DNA from: an uncultured Legionellaceae bacterium
Lineage (GTDB): Bacteria; Pseudomonadota; Gammaproteobacteria; Legionellales; Legionellaceae
Direction of reading: 5' to 3'
Assembly (NCBI GenBank): GCA_903887975.1
Contig: CAISSD010000026.1
Span: forward strand, 1 to 8,110
DNA length: 8,110 nucleotides
Shown here: piece after piece, positions 1-6,178 of the stretch
Layout: each line of letters begins with the position of its first letter
Numbering within the stretch: the first letter of the stretch is position 1
Notes under the pieces: model-generated
Told to the model about the DNA's origin: nothing
The model's database searches: none
Seen by the model: only the letters and a program-made list of their open reading frames with translations
Position numbers and translations under genes: made by a program

Positions 1-1058
1 ATTATATTAGCTTGTTGTATATTCCAGCACACGCCCCTTATGATTTATGGCAGCAAGAAGTCAAACACGGCTTAAAGCTTTATGTCAAACGGGTGTTCAT
101 TATGGATGATGCGGCACAATTTTTACCGCGATATCTTCGTTTTGTCAAAGGTATTGTGGATGCCAGTGATTTGCCGTTGAATGTTTCTCGAGAATTGTTA
201 CAAGACAACAAGCGGGTTGAAAGCATTCGTGCGGCCTGTACCAAACGTATTTTGTCTTTGCTTGAAAAAATGAGCACACAAGATGTAGAAACCTATCAAA
301 AGTTTTGGAAAGAATTTGGTTTGGTTTTAAAAGAAGGCACCATTGAAGATTTTGCCAATCGTGATGCCATTGCTAGTCTTTTGCGTTTTGCAACCACCAA
401 GAATGATTCAGAGCAACAAACCGTTTCATTGGCTGATTATGTTGCGCGCATGCAAGAAGGCCAAGATAAAATTTATTACATTACCGCCTCAAGCTACAAT
501 GCAGCAAAATACAGCCCTCATTTGGAGTTGTTCAACAAAAAAGGCATTGAAGTTCTTTTGTTAAGCGATCGGGTTGATGAATGGATGGTTGGTCATCTGA
601 ATGAATTTGATGGTAAGAAACTTCAATCCATTGCCAAAGGAAAGTTGGACATTGAAGATGAAAACAAAGCTGAAATTGAAGCAAAAGAAAAAGATTTTGC
701 ACCGGTATTAAAGCAAATCAAAGACGTTTTGGGTGAGCGTATTAAAGAAGTTCATTTGACCAATCGCCTGACGGATTCCCCTGCGTGTGTGGTGGCCGAT
801 GAATCTGATATGGGCTTTGAGATGCAGCGGATTTTGCAGGCTGCAGGTCAAGGAATGGCAGGGGCAGTTAAGCCTATTTTTGAAATCAATCCCGAGCATG
901 AGTTGATTAAGCAATTGCATGATGTTCAAGATGATGCGCTTTTTGCCCAATGGGTGGACGTGTTGTTTGAACAGTCATTATTGGCTGAAGGGGGGCAACT
1001 GGAAAACCCATCAGATTTTGTTAAAAAAATTAATGCATTGTTCATGAGGCATCATTGA
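1..1058 (+). CDS. htpG: HtpG (Hsp90-family chaperone), C-terminal part, 5' end outside window
   Basis: ATP-dependent cytosolic Hsp90 chaperone. The reading frame is open from base 3, and the first codons (Y-I-S-L-L-Y-I-P) already match the HtpG middle domain, so the gene begins upstream of the window. By comparison with E. coli HtpG (about 624 residues), roughly the first 275 residues are absent, including the whole N-terminal GHKL ATPase domain. About 351 residues remain: the rest of the middle domain, with KHGLKLYVKRVFIMDD and LPLNVSRELLQ, and the C-terminal dimerisation domain. The arginine of NVSRE is the middle-domain residue that contacts the ATP gamma-phosphate in the family. The C terminus is INALFMRHH, without the MEEVD tail of eukaryotic cytosolic Hsp90, as expected for a bacterial protein. 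The TGA stop overlaps the queA start. Family identity is secure; regulation cannot be judged because the promoter is outside the window. Confidence 0.97.
   Translation, partial: YISLLYIPAHAPYDLWQQEVKHGLKLYVKRVFIMDDAAQFLPRYLRFVKGIVDASDLPLNVSRELLQDNKRVESIRAACTKRILSLLEKMSTQDVETYQKFWKEFGLVLKEGTIEDFANRDAIASLLRFATTKNDSEQQTVSLADYVARMQEGQDKIYYITASSYNAAKYSPHLELFNKKGIEVLLLSDRVDEWMVGHLNEFDGKKLQSIAKGKLDIEDENKAEIEAKEKDFAPVLKQIKDVLGERIKEVHLTNRLTDSPACVVADESDMGFEMQRILQAAGQGMAGAVKPIFEINPEHELIKQLHDVQDDALFAQWVDVLFEQSLLAEGGQLENPSDFVKKINALFMRHH
1046..1049 (+). promoter_or_regulatory. Ribosome binding site for queA
   Basis: GAGG lies 5 bases before a TTG at 1055, inside the last codons of htpG. It supports the TTG start, which gives an N terminus (M-K-K-Q-D-F) that aligns with the start of E. 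coli QueA (M-R-V-T-D-F). No ATG or GTG nearby fits as well. Confidence 0.7.
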
Positions 1059-2065
1059 AAAAACAAGATTTTTATTTTGATTTACCACATGATTTGATTG
1101 CGCAATATCCATTGCCCAATCGACGTGACTCTCGATTGCTGCATTTTGCCCGTCAAACGGGTGTTGTGCAGCATCATCGTTTTGAGCAATTGGCTGATTT
1201 GTTGTTGCCTGGCGATTTATTGATCATGAATGATTCCCGTGTTGTGCCTGCGCGTTTTTATGGGATTAAATCCAGCGGTGGTCGTGTTGAGTTTTTGGTA
1301 GAGCGCATCATTGATGATCATCAATTTTGGGCGCACATCAGGGCCAGTAAAGCACCAAAACCTGGAAGTGACATTCATGTTGGTGATTTTCAAATCACGG
1401 TTCTTGAAAAAAAAGATGCTGTATATCGCTGTGTTGTGGACAAAAGTCTTCAAACGTTGTTGGATACAGAAGGTCATATTCCCTTACCACCCTACATTGA
1501 GCGCGGTGATGAAACGTTGGATTTGGAGCGTTATCAAACCATTTATGCACGCCACAAAGGTTCAGTTGCTGCACCCACTGCGGGTCTTCATTTTGATGAT
1601 GTTGTGATGACTTGTTTGGGTGAGAAGGGTATTGATGTGGCTTATGTCACCCTTCATGTGGGCGCGGGTACGTTTCAACCTGTTCGCGTCGATGATGTTC
1701 AGCAGCATAAAATGCATTCAGAAGTGTATTCGGTATCACAACGTTTGTGTGATGCGGTTGCCAAAACACGGGAGCGAAATGGTCGCGTGATTGCGGTGGG
1801 CACAACCGCCATGCGATGTCTTGAGAGTGCTGCACGAGATGGGGTGTTAAAGCCGATTGCAGGCGAGACAGATATTTTTATTCTTCCGGGTTATCAATTC
1901 AAGGTTTGTGACGGATTGTTGACCAATTTTCACTTGCCAGAATCGACATTACTGATGTTGGTGAGCGCGTTTATCGGCCATGATAGGGCCATGAGCTTAT
2001 ATCAAGAAGCCATCCAAGAACGGTATCGATTTTTTAGTTATGGCGATGTCAGTTTGTTATTGTGA
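1055..2065 (+). CDS. queA: QueA, SAM:tRNA ribosyltransferase-isomerase (queuosine synthesis)
   Basis: Cytosolic enzyme that moves the ribosyl part of S-adenosylmethionine onto preQ1 at position 34 of tRNA-Asn, -Asp, -His and -Tyr, giving epoxyqueuosine. At 336 residues it is slightly shorter than E. coli QueA (356), and it stops soon after the YRFFSYGD block, so only a C-terminal tail is missing. Conserved blocks in order are RASKAPKPG (about 101-109), AAPTAGLHF (about 172-180), VTLHVGAGTFQPV (about 198-210), MHSE, GTTAMRCLES, and TNFHLPESTLLM (about 290-301). The start is TTG, and the TTGA junction overlaps the htpG stop by 4 bases, which implies translational coupling. QueA acts on preQ1 already placed in tRNA by Tgt, so a working Tgt must exist in the cell; the gene directly downstream is Tgt-like but reduced. 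Nothing looks damaged in QueA itself. Confidence 0.97.
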   Translation: MKKQDFYFDLPHDLIAQYPLPNRRDSRLLHFARQTGVVQHHRFEQLADLLLPGDLLIMNDSRVVPARFYGIKSSGGRVEFLVERIIDDHQFWAHIRASKAPKPGSDIHVGDFQITVLEKKDAVYRCVVDKSLQTLLDTEGHIPLPPYIERGDETLDLERYQTIYARHKGSVAAPTAGLHFDDVVMTCLGEKGIDVAYVTLHVGAGTFQPVRVDDVQQHKMHSEVYSVSQRLCDAVAKTRERNGRVIAVGTTAMRCLESAARDGVLKPIAGETDIFILPGYQFKVCDGLLTNFHLPESTLLMLVSAFIGHDRAMSLYQEAIQERYRFFSYGDVSLLL

Positions 2066-2067
2066 GG
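2064..2067 (+). promoter_or_regulatory. Ribosome binding site for the Tgt-like gene
   Basis: GAGG, overlapping the queA stop codon, lies 7 bases before a GTG at 2075. This spacing supports GTG as a real start for the reduced Tgt-like protein and argues against a dead remnant. Confidence 0.65.
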
Positions 2068-2074
2068 ATTTATA

Positions 2075-2644
2075 GTGATTTGGGTACCCATTTTAACGAC
2101 CAAAGCGGGCAGTTGCTTAACGGTTGCCAATTGGCAAGAACAAGGTGTTCATGTGGCGATGTTTCGCCTTGCTGATTTATTAATCAAGCCGGGTTGGGAT
2201 GTCCTTCGTCACTATGATTCGTTGGCTTCTTTTTGGGGGTGGCCGGGTGAGGTTTTGTTGGATGACACCATGGAGAAGCAAAATTCGGCGGGTGATTATG
2301 TTTTGGTCTCGCCTTTTGATGGTGCCAAATCAACCTATTCACCGCATTTTATTCAGCAATGCATCATTCATCTAAAACCGCAGGATGCGCGTCTTTATGT
2401 GGCTTCTGATGCACCGGCGCAAGATGGGTATGATGGACGCGTTTATTTTGGCAATATGACTTTGGACATCACTGATGGTGCGTATGAGCACTCTTTTGAG
2501 CCGTTGGCTGTGGATTGTGGCTGTTCAACGTGTGGCGAAGGCTTTACCCGTGCTTACTTGCATCATTTATACCAACACACACCAAATTTGTGTCAACGCT
2601 ATTTGATTCAACATAATGTTTGGCAGAGGATTCATCGATCATGA
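2075..2644 (+). CDS. Reduced Tgt-like protein with intact zinc-site residues, probably not catalytic alone
   Basis: A 189-residue protein that I align by eye to tRNA-guanine transglycosylase (usually about 370-380 residues). Residues 1-64 follow E. coli Tgt from about residue 26: VPILTTKAG against MPVGTYGTV, LLIKPGWDVL against LWLRPGQEIM, FWGWPGEVLLDD against FMQWKGPILTDS. D63 may correspond to the active-site Asp of TDSGGFQ, but the SGGFQ that follows is lost. Residues 72-110 still resemble the next Tgt stretch. Then about 100-130 family residues are missing, including the substrate-binding GGLAVGE region. Residues 111-189 match the C-terminal part: SDAP..DGYDGRVYF against FDCVMPTRNARNGHLF, then the zinc site C148, C150, C153 and H180, with TRAYLHHL in between. 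The zinc motif is CxCxxCx26H, one residue longer than the usual x25. The gene is 9 bases after queA and overlaps sua5 by 4. No frameshift is seen. It may be a QTRT2-like non-catalytic partner, a tRNA-binding remnant, or a slowly decaying tgt. Confidence 0.8.
   Translation: MIWVPILTTKAGSCLTVANWQEQGVHVAMFRLADLLIKPGWDVLRHYDSLASFWGWPGEVLLDDTMEKQNSAGDYVLVSPFDGAKSTYSPHFIQQCIIHLKPQDARLYVASDAPAQDGYDGRVYFGNMTLDITDGAYEHSFEPLAVDCGCSTCGEGFTRAYLHHLYQHTPNLCQRYLIQHNVWQRIHRS
2516..2614 (+). other. Tgt-type zinc-binding motif coding stretch
   Basis: Encodes C148-x-C150-xx-C153 and, 27 residues on, H180, around the signature TRAYLHHL. In catalytic Tgt enzymes the equivalent Cys3-His site holds a structural zinc close to the dimer interface. 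All four ligands are kept although much of the enzyme core is gone, which suggests selection on this module. Confidence 0.75.
2625..2630 (+). promoter_or_regulatory. Ribosome binding site for sua5
   Basis: AGAGGA lies 10 bases before the ATG at 2641, within the end of the Tgt-like gene. The spacing is slightly long, but together with the ATGA overlap it fits re-initiation by ribosomes finishing the upstream gene. Confidence 0.55.
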
Positions 2645-3603
2645 GTACAATCACCAACGACATTCATTTGGCTTTAGCGCGATTAAAAAATGACGACATC
2701 GTGGCGATTCCCACAGAAACGGTTTATGGCTTGGCGGGCAGTGTGGTCTCTGGTGTTGCCATTAGAAAAGTATATGCAACAAAACATAGACCCACGAATC
2801 ATCCTTTAATCATGCATGTTGCGGCCCAATGGGATTTGTCTCAATGGGTTTCATACATCCCTGATTATGCTTACACATTAATGGAGGCGTTTTGGCCTGG
2901 CCCTTTGACGTTGATTTTTCCTTTGAAACCGGGTTCGGTTAATCCCTTGGTGACTGGTGGACAAAATACAATCGCCATTCGTGCGCCAAATCATGTTTTG
3001 GCACAAGAATTGCTTTTGCAGTTAGGCCAGCCTTTGGCGGCACCTTCTGCCAATCCTTATGGAAAAATAAGCCCAACCACTGCAGAGCATGTACAACATA
3101 GTTTTCCTAATGATGATTTTCTCATTTTGCAGGGAGGGCGTTGTGCGATTGGGTTGGAATCCACCATTGTGAGTGCGTTGGATAGACAAAAATATCAAAT
3201 ACTTCGTCAAGGTGTGATTGATGCGAGTCATATTGCAGCAAAGATTGCATCGCCTTGTAAGACCGACGAAACCGATATACGTGTACCCGGTGCCATGCTT
3301 TATCATTATCAGCCAGAAAAAAAGTTGTATTATTTTAATGATCGACAAGCAATCGAATATTTTTTGAGTGGCCATCAAAAAATTCCTTATGTGTTCACCT
3401 TTTCAAAAAAATATCATGATGCGAGCGTCTTAAGTTATCAATTCTCTGAGCAAAGTGATGATGCTGCGTATGAGTTTTATTATCGTTTAAGAATTGCCGA
3501 TGAATCCACTGCAGATGTCATTTTGATGGAATTACCGGCAAAAACGGATCGCTGGATGGCGCTTCGTGAAAAAATAGTCAAGGCAGGAAGACCAATGAAT
3601 TAA
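2641..3603 (+). CDS. sua5: Sua5-type L-threonylcarbamoyladenylate synthase (t6A synthesis)
   Basis: Makes threonylcarbamoyl-AMP from threonine, bicarbonate and ATP, the first step of t6A at position 37 of ANN-decoding tRNAs; TsaB, TsaD and TsaE complete the reaction. The 320 residues are the long Sua5 form rather than the short YrdC/TsaC form. The YrdC domain covers about 8-200: PTETVYGL at 24-31, KHRPTNHPLI at 48-57, WPGPLTLIF at 85-93, APSANPYGKISPT at 134-146, GLESTIV at 171-177. The linker PGAMLYHYQP is at 216-225. The C-terminal Sua5 domain follows, with FYYRLRIADESTADVI at about 279-294. I chose ATG 2641 because it gives the ATGA overlap with the Tgt-like stop and a normal N terminus. 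An upstream TTG at 2620 would add seven residues without family support. The 3' half is AT-richer than the 5' half. The enzyme looks complete. Confidence 0.95.
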   Translation: MSTITNDIHLALARLKNDDIVAIPTETVYGLAGSVVSGVAIRKVYATKHRPTNHPLIMHVAAQWDLSQWVSYIPDYAYTLMEAFWPGPLTLIFPLKPGSVNPLVTGGQNTIAIRAPNHVLAQELLLQLGQPLAAPSANPYGKISPTTAEHVQHSFPNDDFLILQGGRCAIGLESTIVSALDRQKYQILRQGVIDASHIAAKIASPCKTDETDIRVPGAMLYHYQPEKKLYYFNDRQAIEYFLSGHQKIPYVFTFSKKYHDASVLSYQFSEQSDDAAYEFYYRLRIADESTADVILMELPAKTDRWMALREKIVKAGRPMN

Positions 3604-3621
3604 TTGATTGATGAAGTCCAC

Positions 3622-3625
3622 GAGG
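3622..3625 (+). promoter_or_regulatory. Ribosome binding site for the hypothetical membrane protein
   Basis: GAGG is 7 bases before the ATG at 3633 but only 1 base before the in-frame ATG at 3627, so it favours 3633. A second site, AGGAA at 3656-3660, sits about 5 bases before another in-frame ATG at 3666, so a start there is possible. Confidence 0.55.
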
Positions 3626-3632
3626 TATGCTT

Positions 3633-5318
3633 ATGAAAAATTTTAATTTGATACCAGGAATAAATATGATTCCTAAGGATCAGTTGAAAGAATTTTTTAA
3701 TACCAAAGAGGGTGAAGTTTTAGCGGCCATCTTGGCACCACGAGATGAACCCATCTTGAGTTCAGATTCGTTTTCACAGCGAAGTTGTCGCACAAGAAAA
3801 AATAACGAAATCATTCAAAACAATTTAAAACAAACCAAAACATTGCTGCCTTTAAATTTGCTAATTCATAAAGCCATGTTGAATGAGTTTATCATGGGTT
3901 TTTCTTTTTTGGATGAAGCATTGCAAAAAACACTCATTGAAAAAAATTTTACCGCACGGTTTTATGACGCTTATTGGATTCAAAAAGCGTCACTTGAGCC
4001 ATGCATTGAAGCTTGGATGCAATCATTTAAAGATGATGAAGATACTCAAGCAATTTGGCTTCAATTCAAACAAAGGCGAGATGCTTTTGGTCGCCATCTC
4101 AAAAGACAATTTGGATTTCTTTTAGAAAAAAATACACCCGAATCTTTGTTATTAAATATGGGTAAAGATTTGTATGACTCTGATAAAAATAAAGAAGAAA
4201 AAATAAAGCTATTAGAAAATAAATTTGAAACATATCTTGCTCAATATCCTCAGTATCAAACCAAAGAAATTTTTCCAGATTTTTCCTCCAGCATGACCTA
4301 TTTGGTCAATATGGTTCTGGGAGGCTCTCAAGAGGATTTGATTAAAGTCAAGGAATATGGCGATCGGATTGCGGATGTGCATATGGCATTTCAAATTTTT
4401 GGGCTTAGAGAGCGCTCAGGTTGGATTTTGGATAATATTGATTTGTATAATTATGCACGATATGCTGAGGATGTTCGTACATTTGTCATGTTAATGCATA
4501 CGTTTCTTAATCCCATGCATTCGTTTATCCGTGAATATGTACAAATTGCAAAATATGAAAAAAATACATGGAGTTTGCTTTTTCGAGCCATTATGCCCAT
4601 TGTCATTATGACTTGTGTCTTGGTTTTTTCTTTTTCATTGATTGTGCCATTTGCCATGCATTCACTCATAGAAATGATGATGCTGATTCCTGCTCTTTAT
4701 TTTGGCATGGTGGTTGCAAGTATTTATGTCGACTTTAAAAATATTCTTTATGATTTTATGATCAACCATATTTATGGTGGTGTTTATGGTTGCCCTCAGT
4801 TTAAAGTGAATGATAGGACAAGAATGGCCTTTGATGATGATGAACATCTTGCTCAAATGGTCCATGATTATTACATTGCGAACTTAAAAGAATGCGATGA
4901 TATAAACAATCAGTTATTTAAACAATTTGAACAGGGATTATTGGGCGAAAAAGGATTAAAATACCGCAATGAAATGATTGAGCGTAAATCCAAATTATTG
5001 ATTGAATGGTATGACATTCATGAAAATAATTTATTGCCAGTGGATCAGATAAAAAACATGGTGGCTGAGCGGTTGAATCAAGAGGGCTGTCGTGCTTATG
5101 AAGCCATTCGAAGTGAGCATCGTGATTATATTGATAAAACAGTGGATGCACTTCAGCGGCATTTAAAGCAATCTGAGCATCCCATCACAAAATGGTCTTT
5201 GTTTAAACCCAAAAGCAATTTGGAACTGGATCTCTTAAAACAAAAATGTGAGTGGCATCAGAAAAGAATAGAATCGGTTGAATCATTACAACATGTATTT
5301 TCTACGGCATCGGTGTAA
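3633..5318 (+). CDS. Unrecognised 561-residue protein with a central two-helix membrane hairpin
   Basis: I do not recognise the family. Counted from ATG 3633, residues 1 to about 318 are mostly charged and probably helical, with no signal peptide. Two hydrophobic stretches follow, about 319-341 (starting AIMPIVIMTCVLVF) and about 347-366 (MMMLIPALYFGMVVAS), separated by only a few residues (HSLIE). They look like a membrane hairpin that would leave both large ends on the same side, most simply the cytoplasm. Residues about 367-561 are again charged, with Lys/Glu-rich helices such as IERKSKLLIEWYDIHENN and a tail ending HVFSTASV. No catalytic motif, nucleotide-binding loop or cysteine pattern stands out. 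The gene lies 29 bases after sua5 and 86 before the Com1-like gene, on the same strand. It is AT-rich: 13 G or C of 60 at 4141-4200 by hand count. It may be lineage-specific; an effector role is possible but nothing shows it. Confidence 0.85.
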   Translation: MKNFNLIPGINMIPKDQLKEFFNTKEGEVLAAILAPRDEPILSSDSFSQRSCRTRKNNEIIQNNLKQTKTLLPLNLLIHKAMLNEFIMGFSFLDEALQKTLIEKNFTARFYDAYWIQKASLEPCIEAWMQSFKDDEDTQAIWLQFKQRRDAFGRHLKRQFGFLLEKNTPESLLLNMGKDLYDSDKNKEEKIKLLENKFETYLAQYPQYQTKEIFPDFSSSMTYLVNMVLGGSQEDLIKVKEYGDRIADVHMAFQIFGLRERSGWILDNIDLYNYARYAEDVRTFVMLMHTFLNPMHSFIREYVQIAKYEKNTWSLLFRAIMPIVIMTCVLVFSFSLIVPFAMHSLIEMMMLIPALYFGMVVASIYVDFKNILYDFMINHIYGGVYGCPQFKVNDRTRMAFDDDEHLAQMVHDYYIANLKECDDINNQLFKQFEQGLLGEKGLKYRNEMIERKSKLLIEWYDIHENNLLPVDQIKNMVAERLNQEGCRAYEAIRSEHRDYIDKTVDALQRHLKQSEHPITKWSLFKPKSNLELDLLKQKCEWHQKRIESVESLQHVFSTASV

Positions 5319-5388
5319 TCATCTTGGGGGTTGAATTTTCTTGTGGTAGATGCTAGTTTCTCTGTGCGTGGGAAAAGCTTAATCATCT
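5316..5388 (+). repeat. Nine-base direct repeat bracketing the 5319-5404 gap
   Basis: TAATCATCT occurs at 5316-5324 (including the stop codon of the upstream gene) and again at 5380-5388, just before the Com1-like ribosome binding site. The copies are identical and 64 bases apart. This could be chance in AT-rich DNA, the trace of a small duplication, or a pair of protein-binding sites. Confidence 0.35.
5331..5359 (+). promoter_or_regulatory. Possible sigma-70 promoter for the Com1-like gene
   Basis: TTGAAT at 5331-5336 could be a -35 box. After 17 bases comes TAGTTT at 5354-5359, preceded by TGC, which makes an extended -10 (TGnTAGTTT). The -10 itself matches only 3 of 6 consensus bases. The 86-base gap is the largest in the window and the natural place for a promoter separating the upstream block from com1-glyQ-glyS. 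No terminator hairpin with a T-run is visible in the gap. Confidence 0.35.
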
Positions 5389-5392
5389 ATTT

Positions 5393-5398
5393 AAGGAG
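5393..5398 (+). promoter_or_regulatory. Strong ribosome binding site for the Com1-like gene
   Basis: AAGGAG lies 6 bases before a GTG at 5405 and is the best Shine-Dalgarno match in the window. It fixes the GTG start, which places a normal signal peptide at the N terminus. Confidence 0.8.
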
Positions 5399-5404
5399 TA
5401 TTTC

Positions 5405-6175
5405 GTGAAATTAGCAAATGCGATCATAACCAGTGCCTTGTTAACGGCCATGGCAGCACCTGTTGCTTTGGCGGCAGATGGATTTTCAGCGGCACAAACT
5501 GAAAATATTCAAAAAATTGTGCATGATTATTTGGTACAACATCCACAAGTTTTGTTGGAAGCCTCAGCCGTGTTGCAAAAACAGCAACAAGAAGAAATGC
5601 AAACTGCAGCAAAATCAACCATCATGCAGCACGCTTCGGAATTATTGGATGGTGGCATGACGGTGGTGGGTAACCCTAATGGCCATGTAACATTGGTTGA
5701 GTTTTTTGATTACCAATGTGGGCACTGCAAACAAATGAGTCCTATTGTTCATGAATTAATAAAATCAAATCCAGATTTGCGTGTGGTTTACAAAGAGTTC
5801 CCCATTTTTGGTAAGAGCTCAGAATTTGCATCCAAAGCCGCATTGGCAGCAGCCAAGCAAGGCAAGTACACCCACATGCAAAATGCTTTGTTTGCCATTA
5901 AAGAACATTATGATGAAAAAGTGGTTTTGGAAACGGCAAAATCATTGGGCTTAAATGCCACTCAATTGAAAAAAGACATGGACAGTCCAGAGATGAGCAA
6001 CATTCTAAAACAAAATCGTCAATTGGCCGAGCAAATGAAATTGATGGGCACGCCAGCATTCATTGTGATTGCAACCAGTAATGGAAAAATCAAACCAGGT
6101 ACAGAGCCTGCTTTGATTCCAGGTGGTGCAAGTCTTGATACATTGAAAGAACTGATTAAAAAAACTCAAGGTTAA
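5405..6175 (+). CDS. com1: Com1-like secreted DsbA-family thiol oxidoreductase
   Basis: Exported thioredoxin-fold protein, likely to form or shuffle disulfides in the periplasm or at the outer membrane. Residues 1-23 form a Sec signal peptide: K2, hydrophobic core AIITSALLTAMAAPVALA, then an A-L-A site with probable cleavage after residue 23. Residues about 27-60 (FSAAQ..IQKIVHDYLVQHP) resemble the short N-terminal helical domain of Com1 and ScsC-like proteins. The thioredoxin domain has VTLVEFFDYQCGHCKQM with active-site C105-G-H-C108, and the cis-proline loop GTP at 215-217. At 256 residues it is close to Coxiella Com1 (about 250), which it matches well in the VVGNP..G.VTLVEFFDYQCGHC stretch. 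No other cysteines are present. The start is GTG with a strong AAGGAG. The stop is only 3 bases before the glyQ start at 6179, so glyQS may be co-transcribed. Outer-membrane localisation is inferred from Com1, not seen. Confidence 0.92.
   Translation: MKLANAIITSALLTAMAAPVALAADGFSAAQTENIQKIVHDYLVQHPQVLLEASAVLQKQQQEEMQTAAKSTIMQHASELLDGGMTVVGNPNGHVTLVEFFDYQCGHCKQMSPIVHELIKSNPDLRVVYKEFPIFGKSSEFASKAALAAAKQGKYTHMQNALFAIKEHYDEKVVLETAKSLGLNATQLKKDMDSPEMSNILKQNRQLAEQMKLMGTPAFIVIATSNGKIKPGTEPALIPGGASLDTLKELIKKTQG
6168..6171 (+). promoter_or_regulatory. Ribosome binding site for glyQ
   Basis: AAGG, in the last codons of the Com1-like gene, is 7 bases before GTG 6179, 10 before GTG 6182 and 13 before ATG 6185. 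Spacing favours GTG 6179, which also puts the TFQ motif at residues 8-10, as in E. coli GlyQ. Confidence 0.5.
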
Positions 6176-6178
6176 GAT

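Noticed and set aside
12..14. TTG at 12 as the htpG start
   Set aside because: Codons before it already match the HtpG middle domain, so the gene is cut by the window edge and does not start here.
2620..2640. Upstream TTG start for sua5
   Set aside because: It would add seven residues with no family match and lose the natural ATGA coupling at 2641.
2075..2644. Calling the Tgt-like gene a frameshifted pseudogene with the missing middle in another frame
   Set aside because: The 570-base gene has no spare room for the missing central part in any frame, there is no internal stop, and it begins with a ribosome site and ends in an ATGA overlap. An internal deletion or reduced form fits better.
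3022..3378. Reverse-strand reading frame of 118 codons within sua5
   Set aside because: It lies entirely opposite conserved Sua5 motifs, has no recognisable product and is one of many such antisense frames in this window.
5240..5318. A Dot/Icm-type C-terminal secretion signal on the orphan protein
   Set aside because: The tail has a few glutamates (RIESVESLQ) but no clear E-block, and the host taxon is not established. The signal is too weak to claim.
5319..5404. Rho-independent terminator after the orphan gene
   Set aside because: No GC-rich stem followed by a T-run was found. The only pairing seen is a 6-base TAGATG/CATCTA stem with a long loop.
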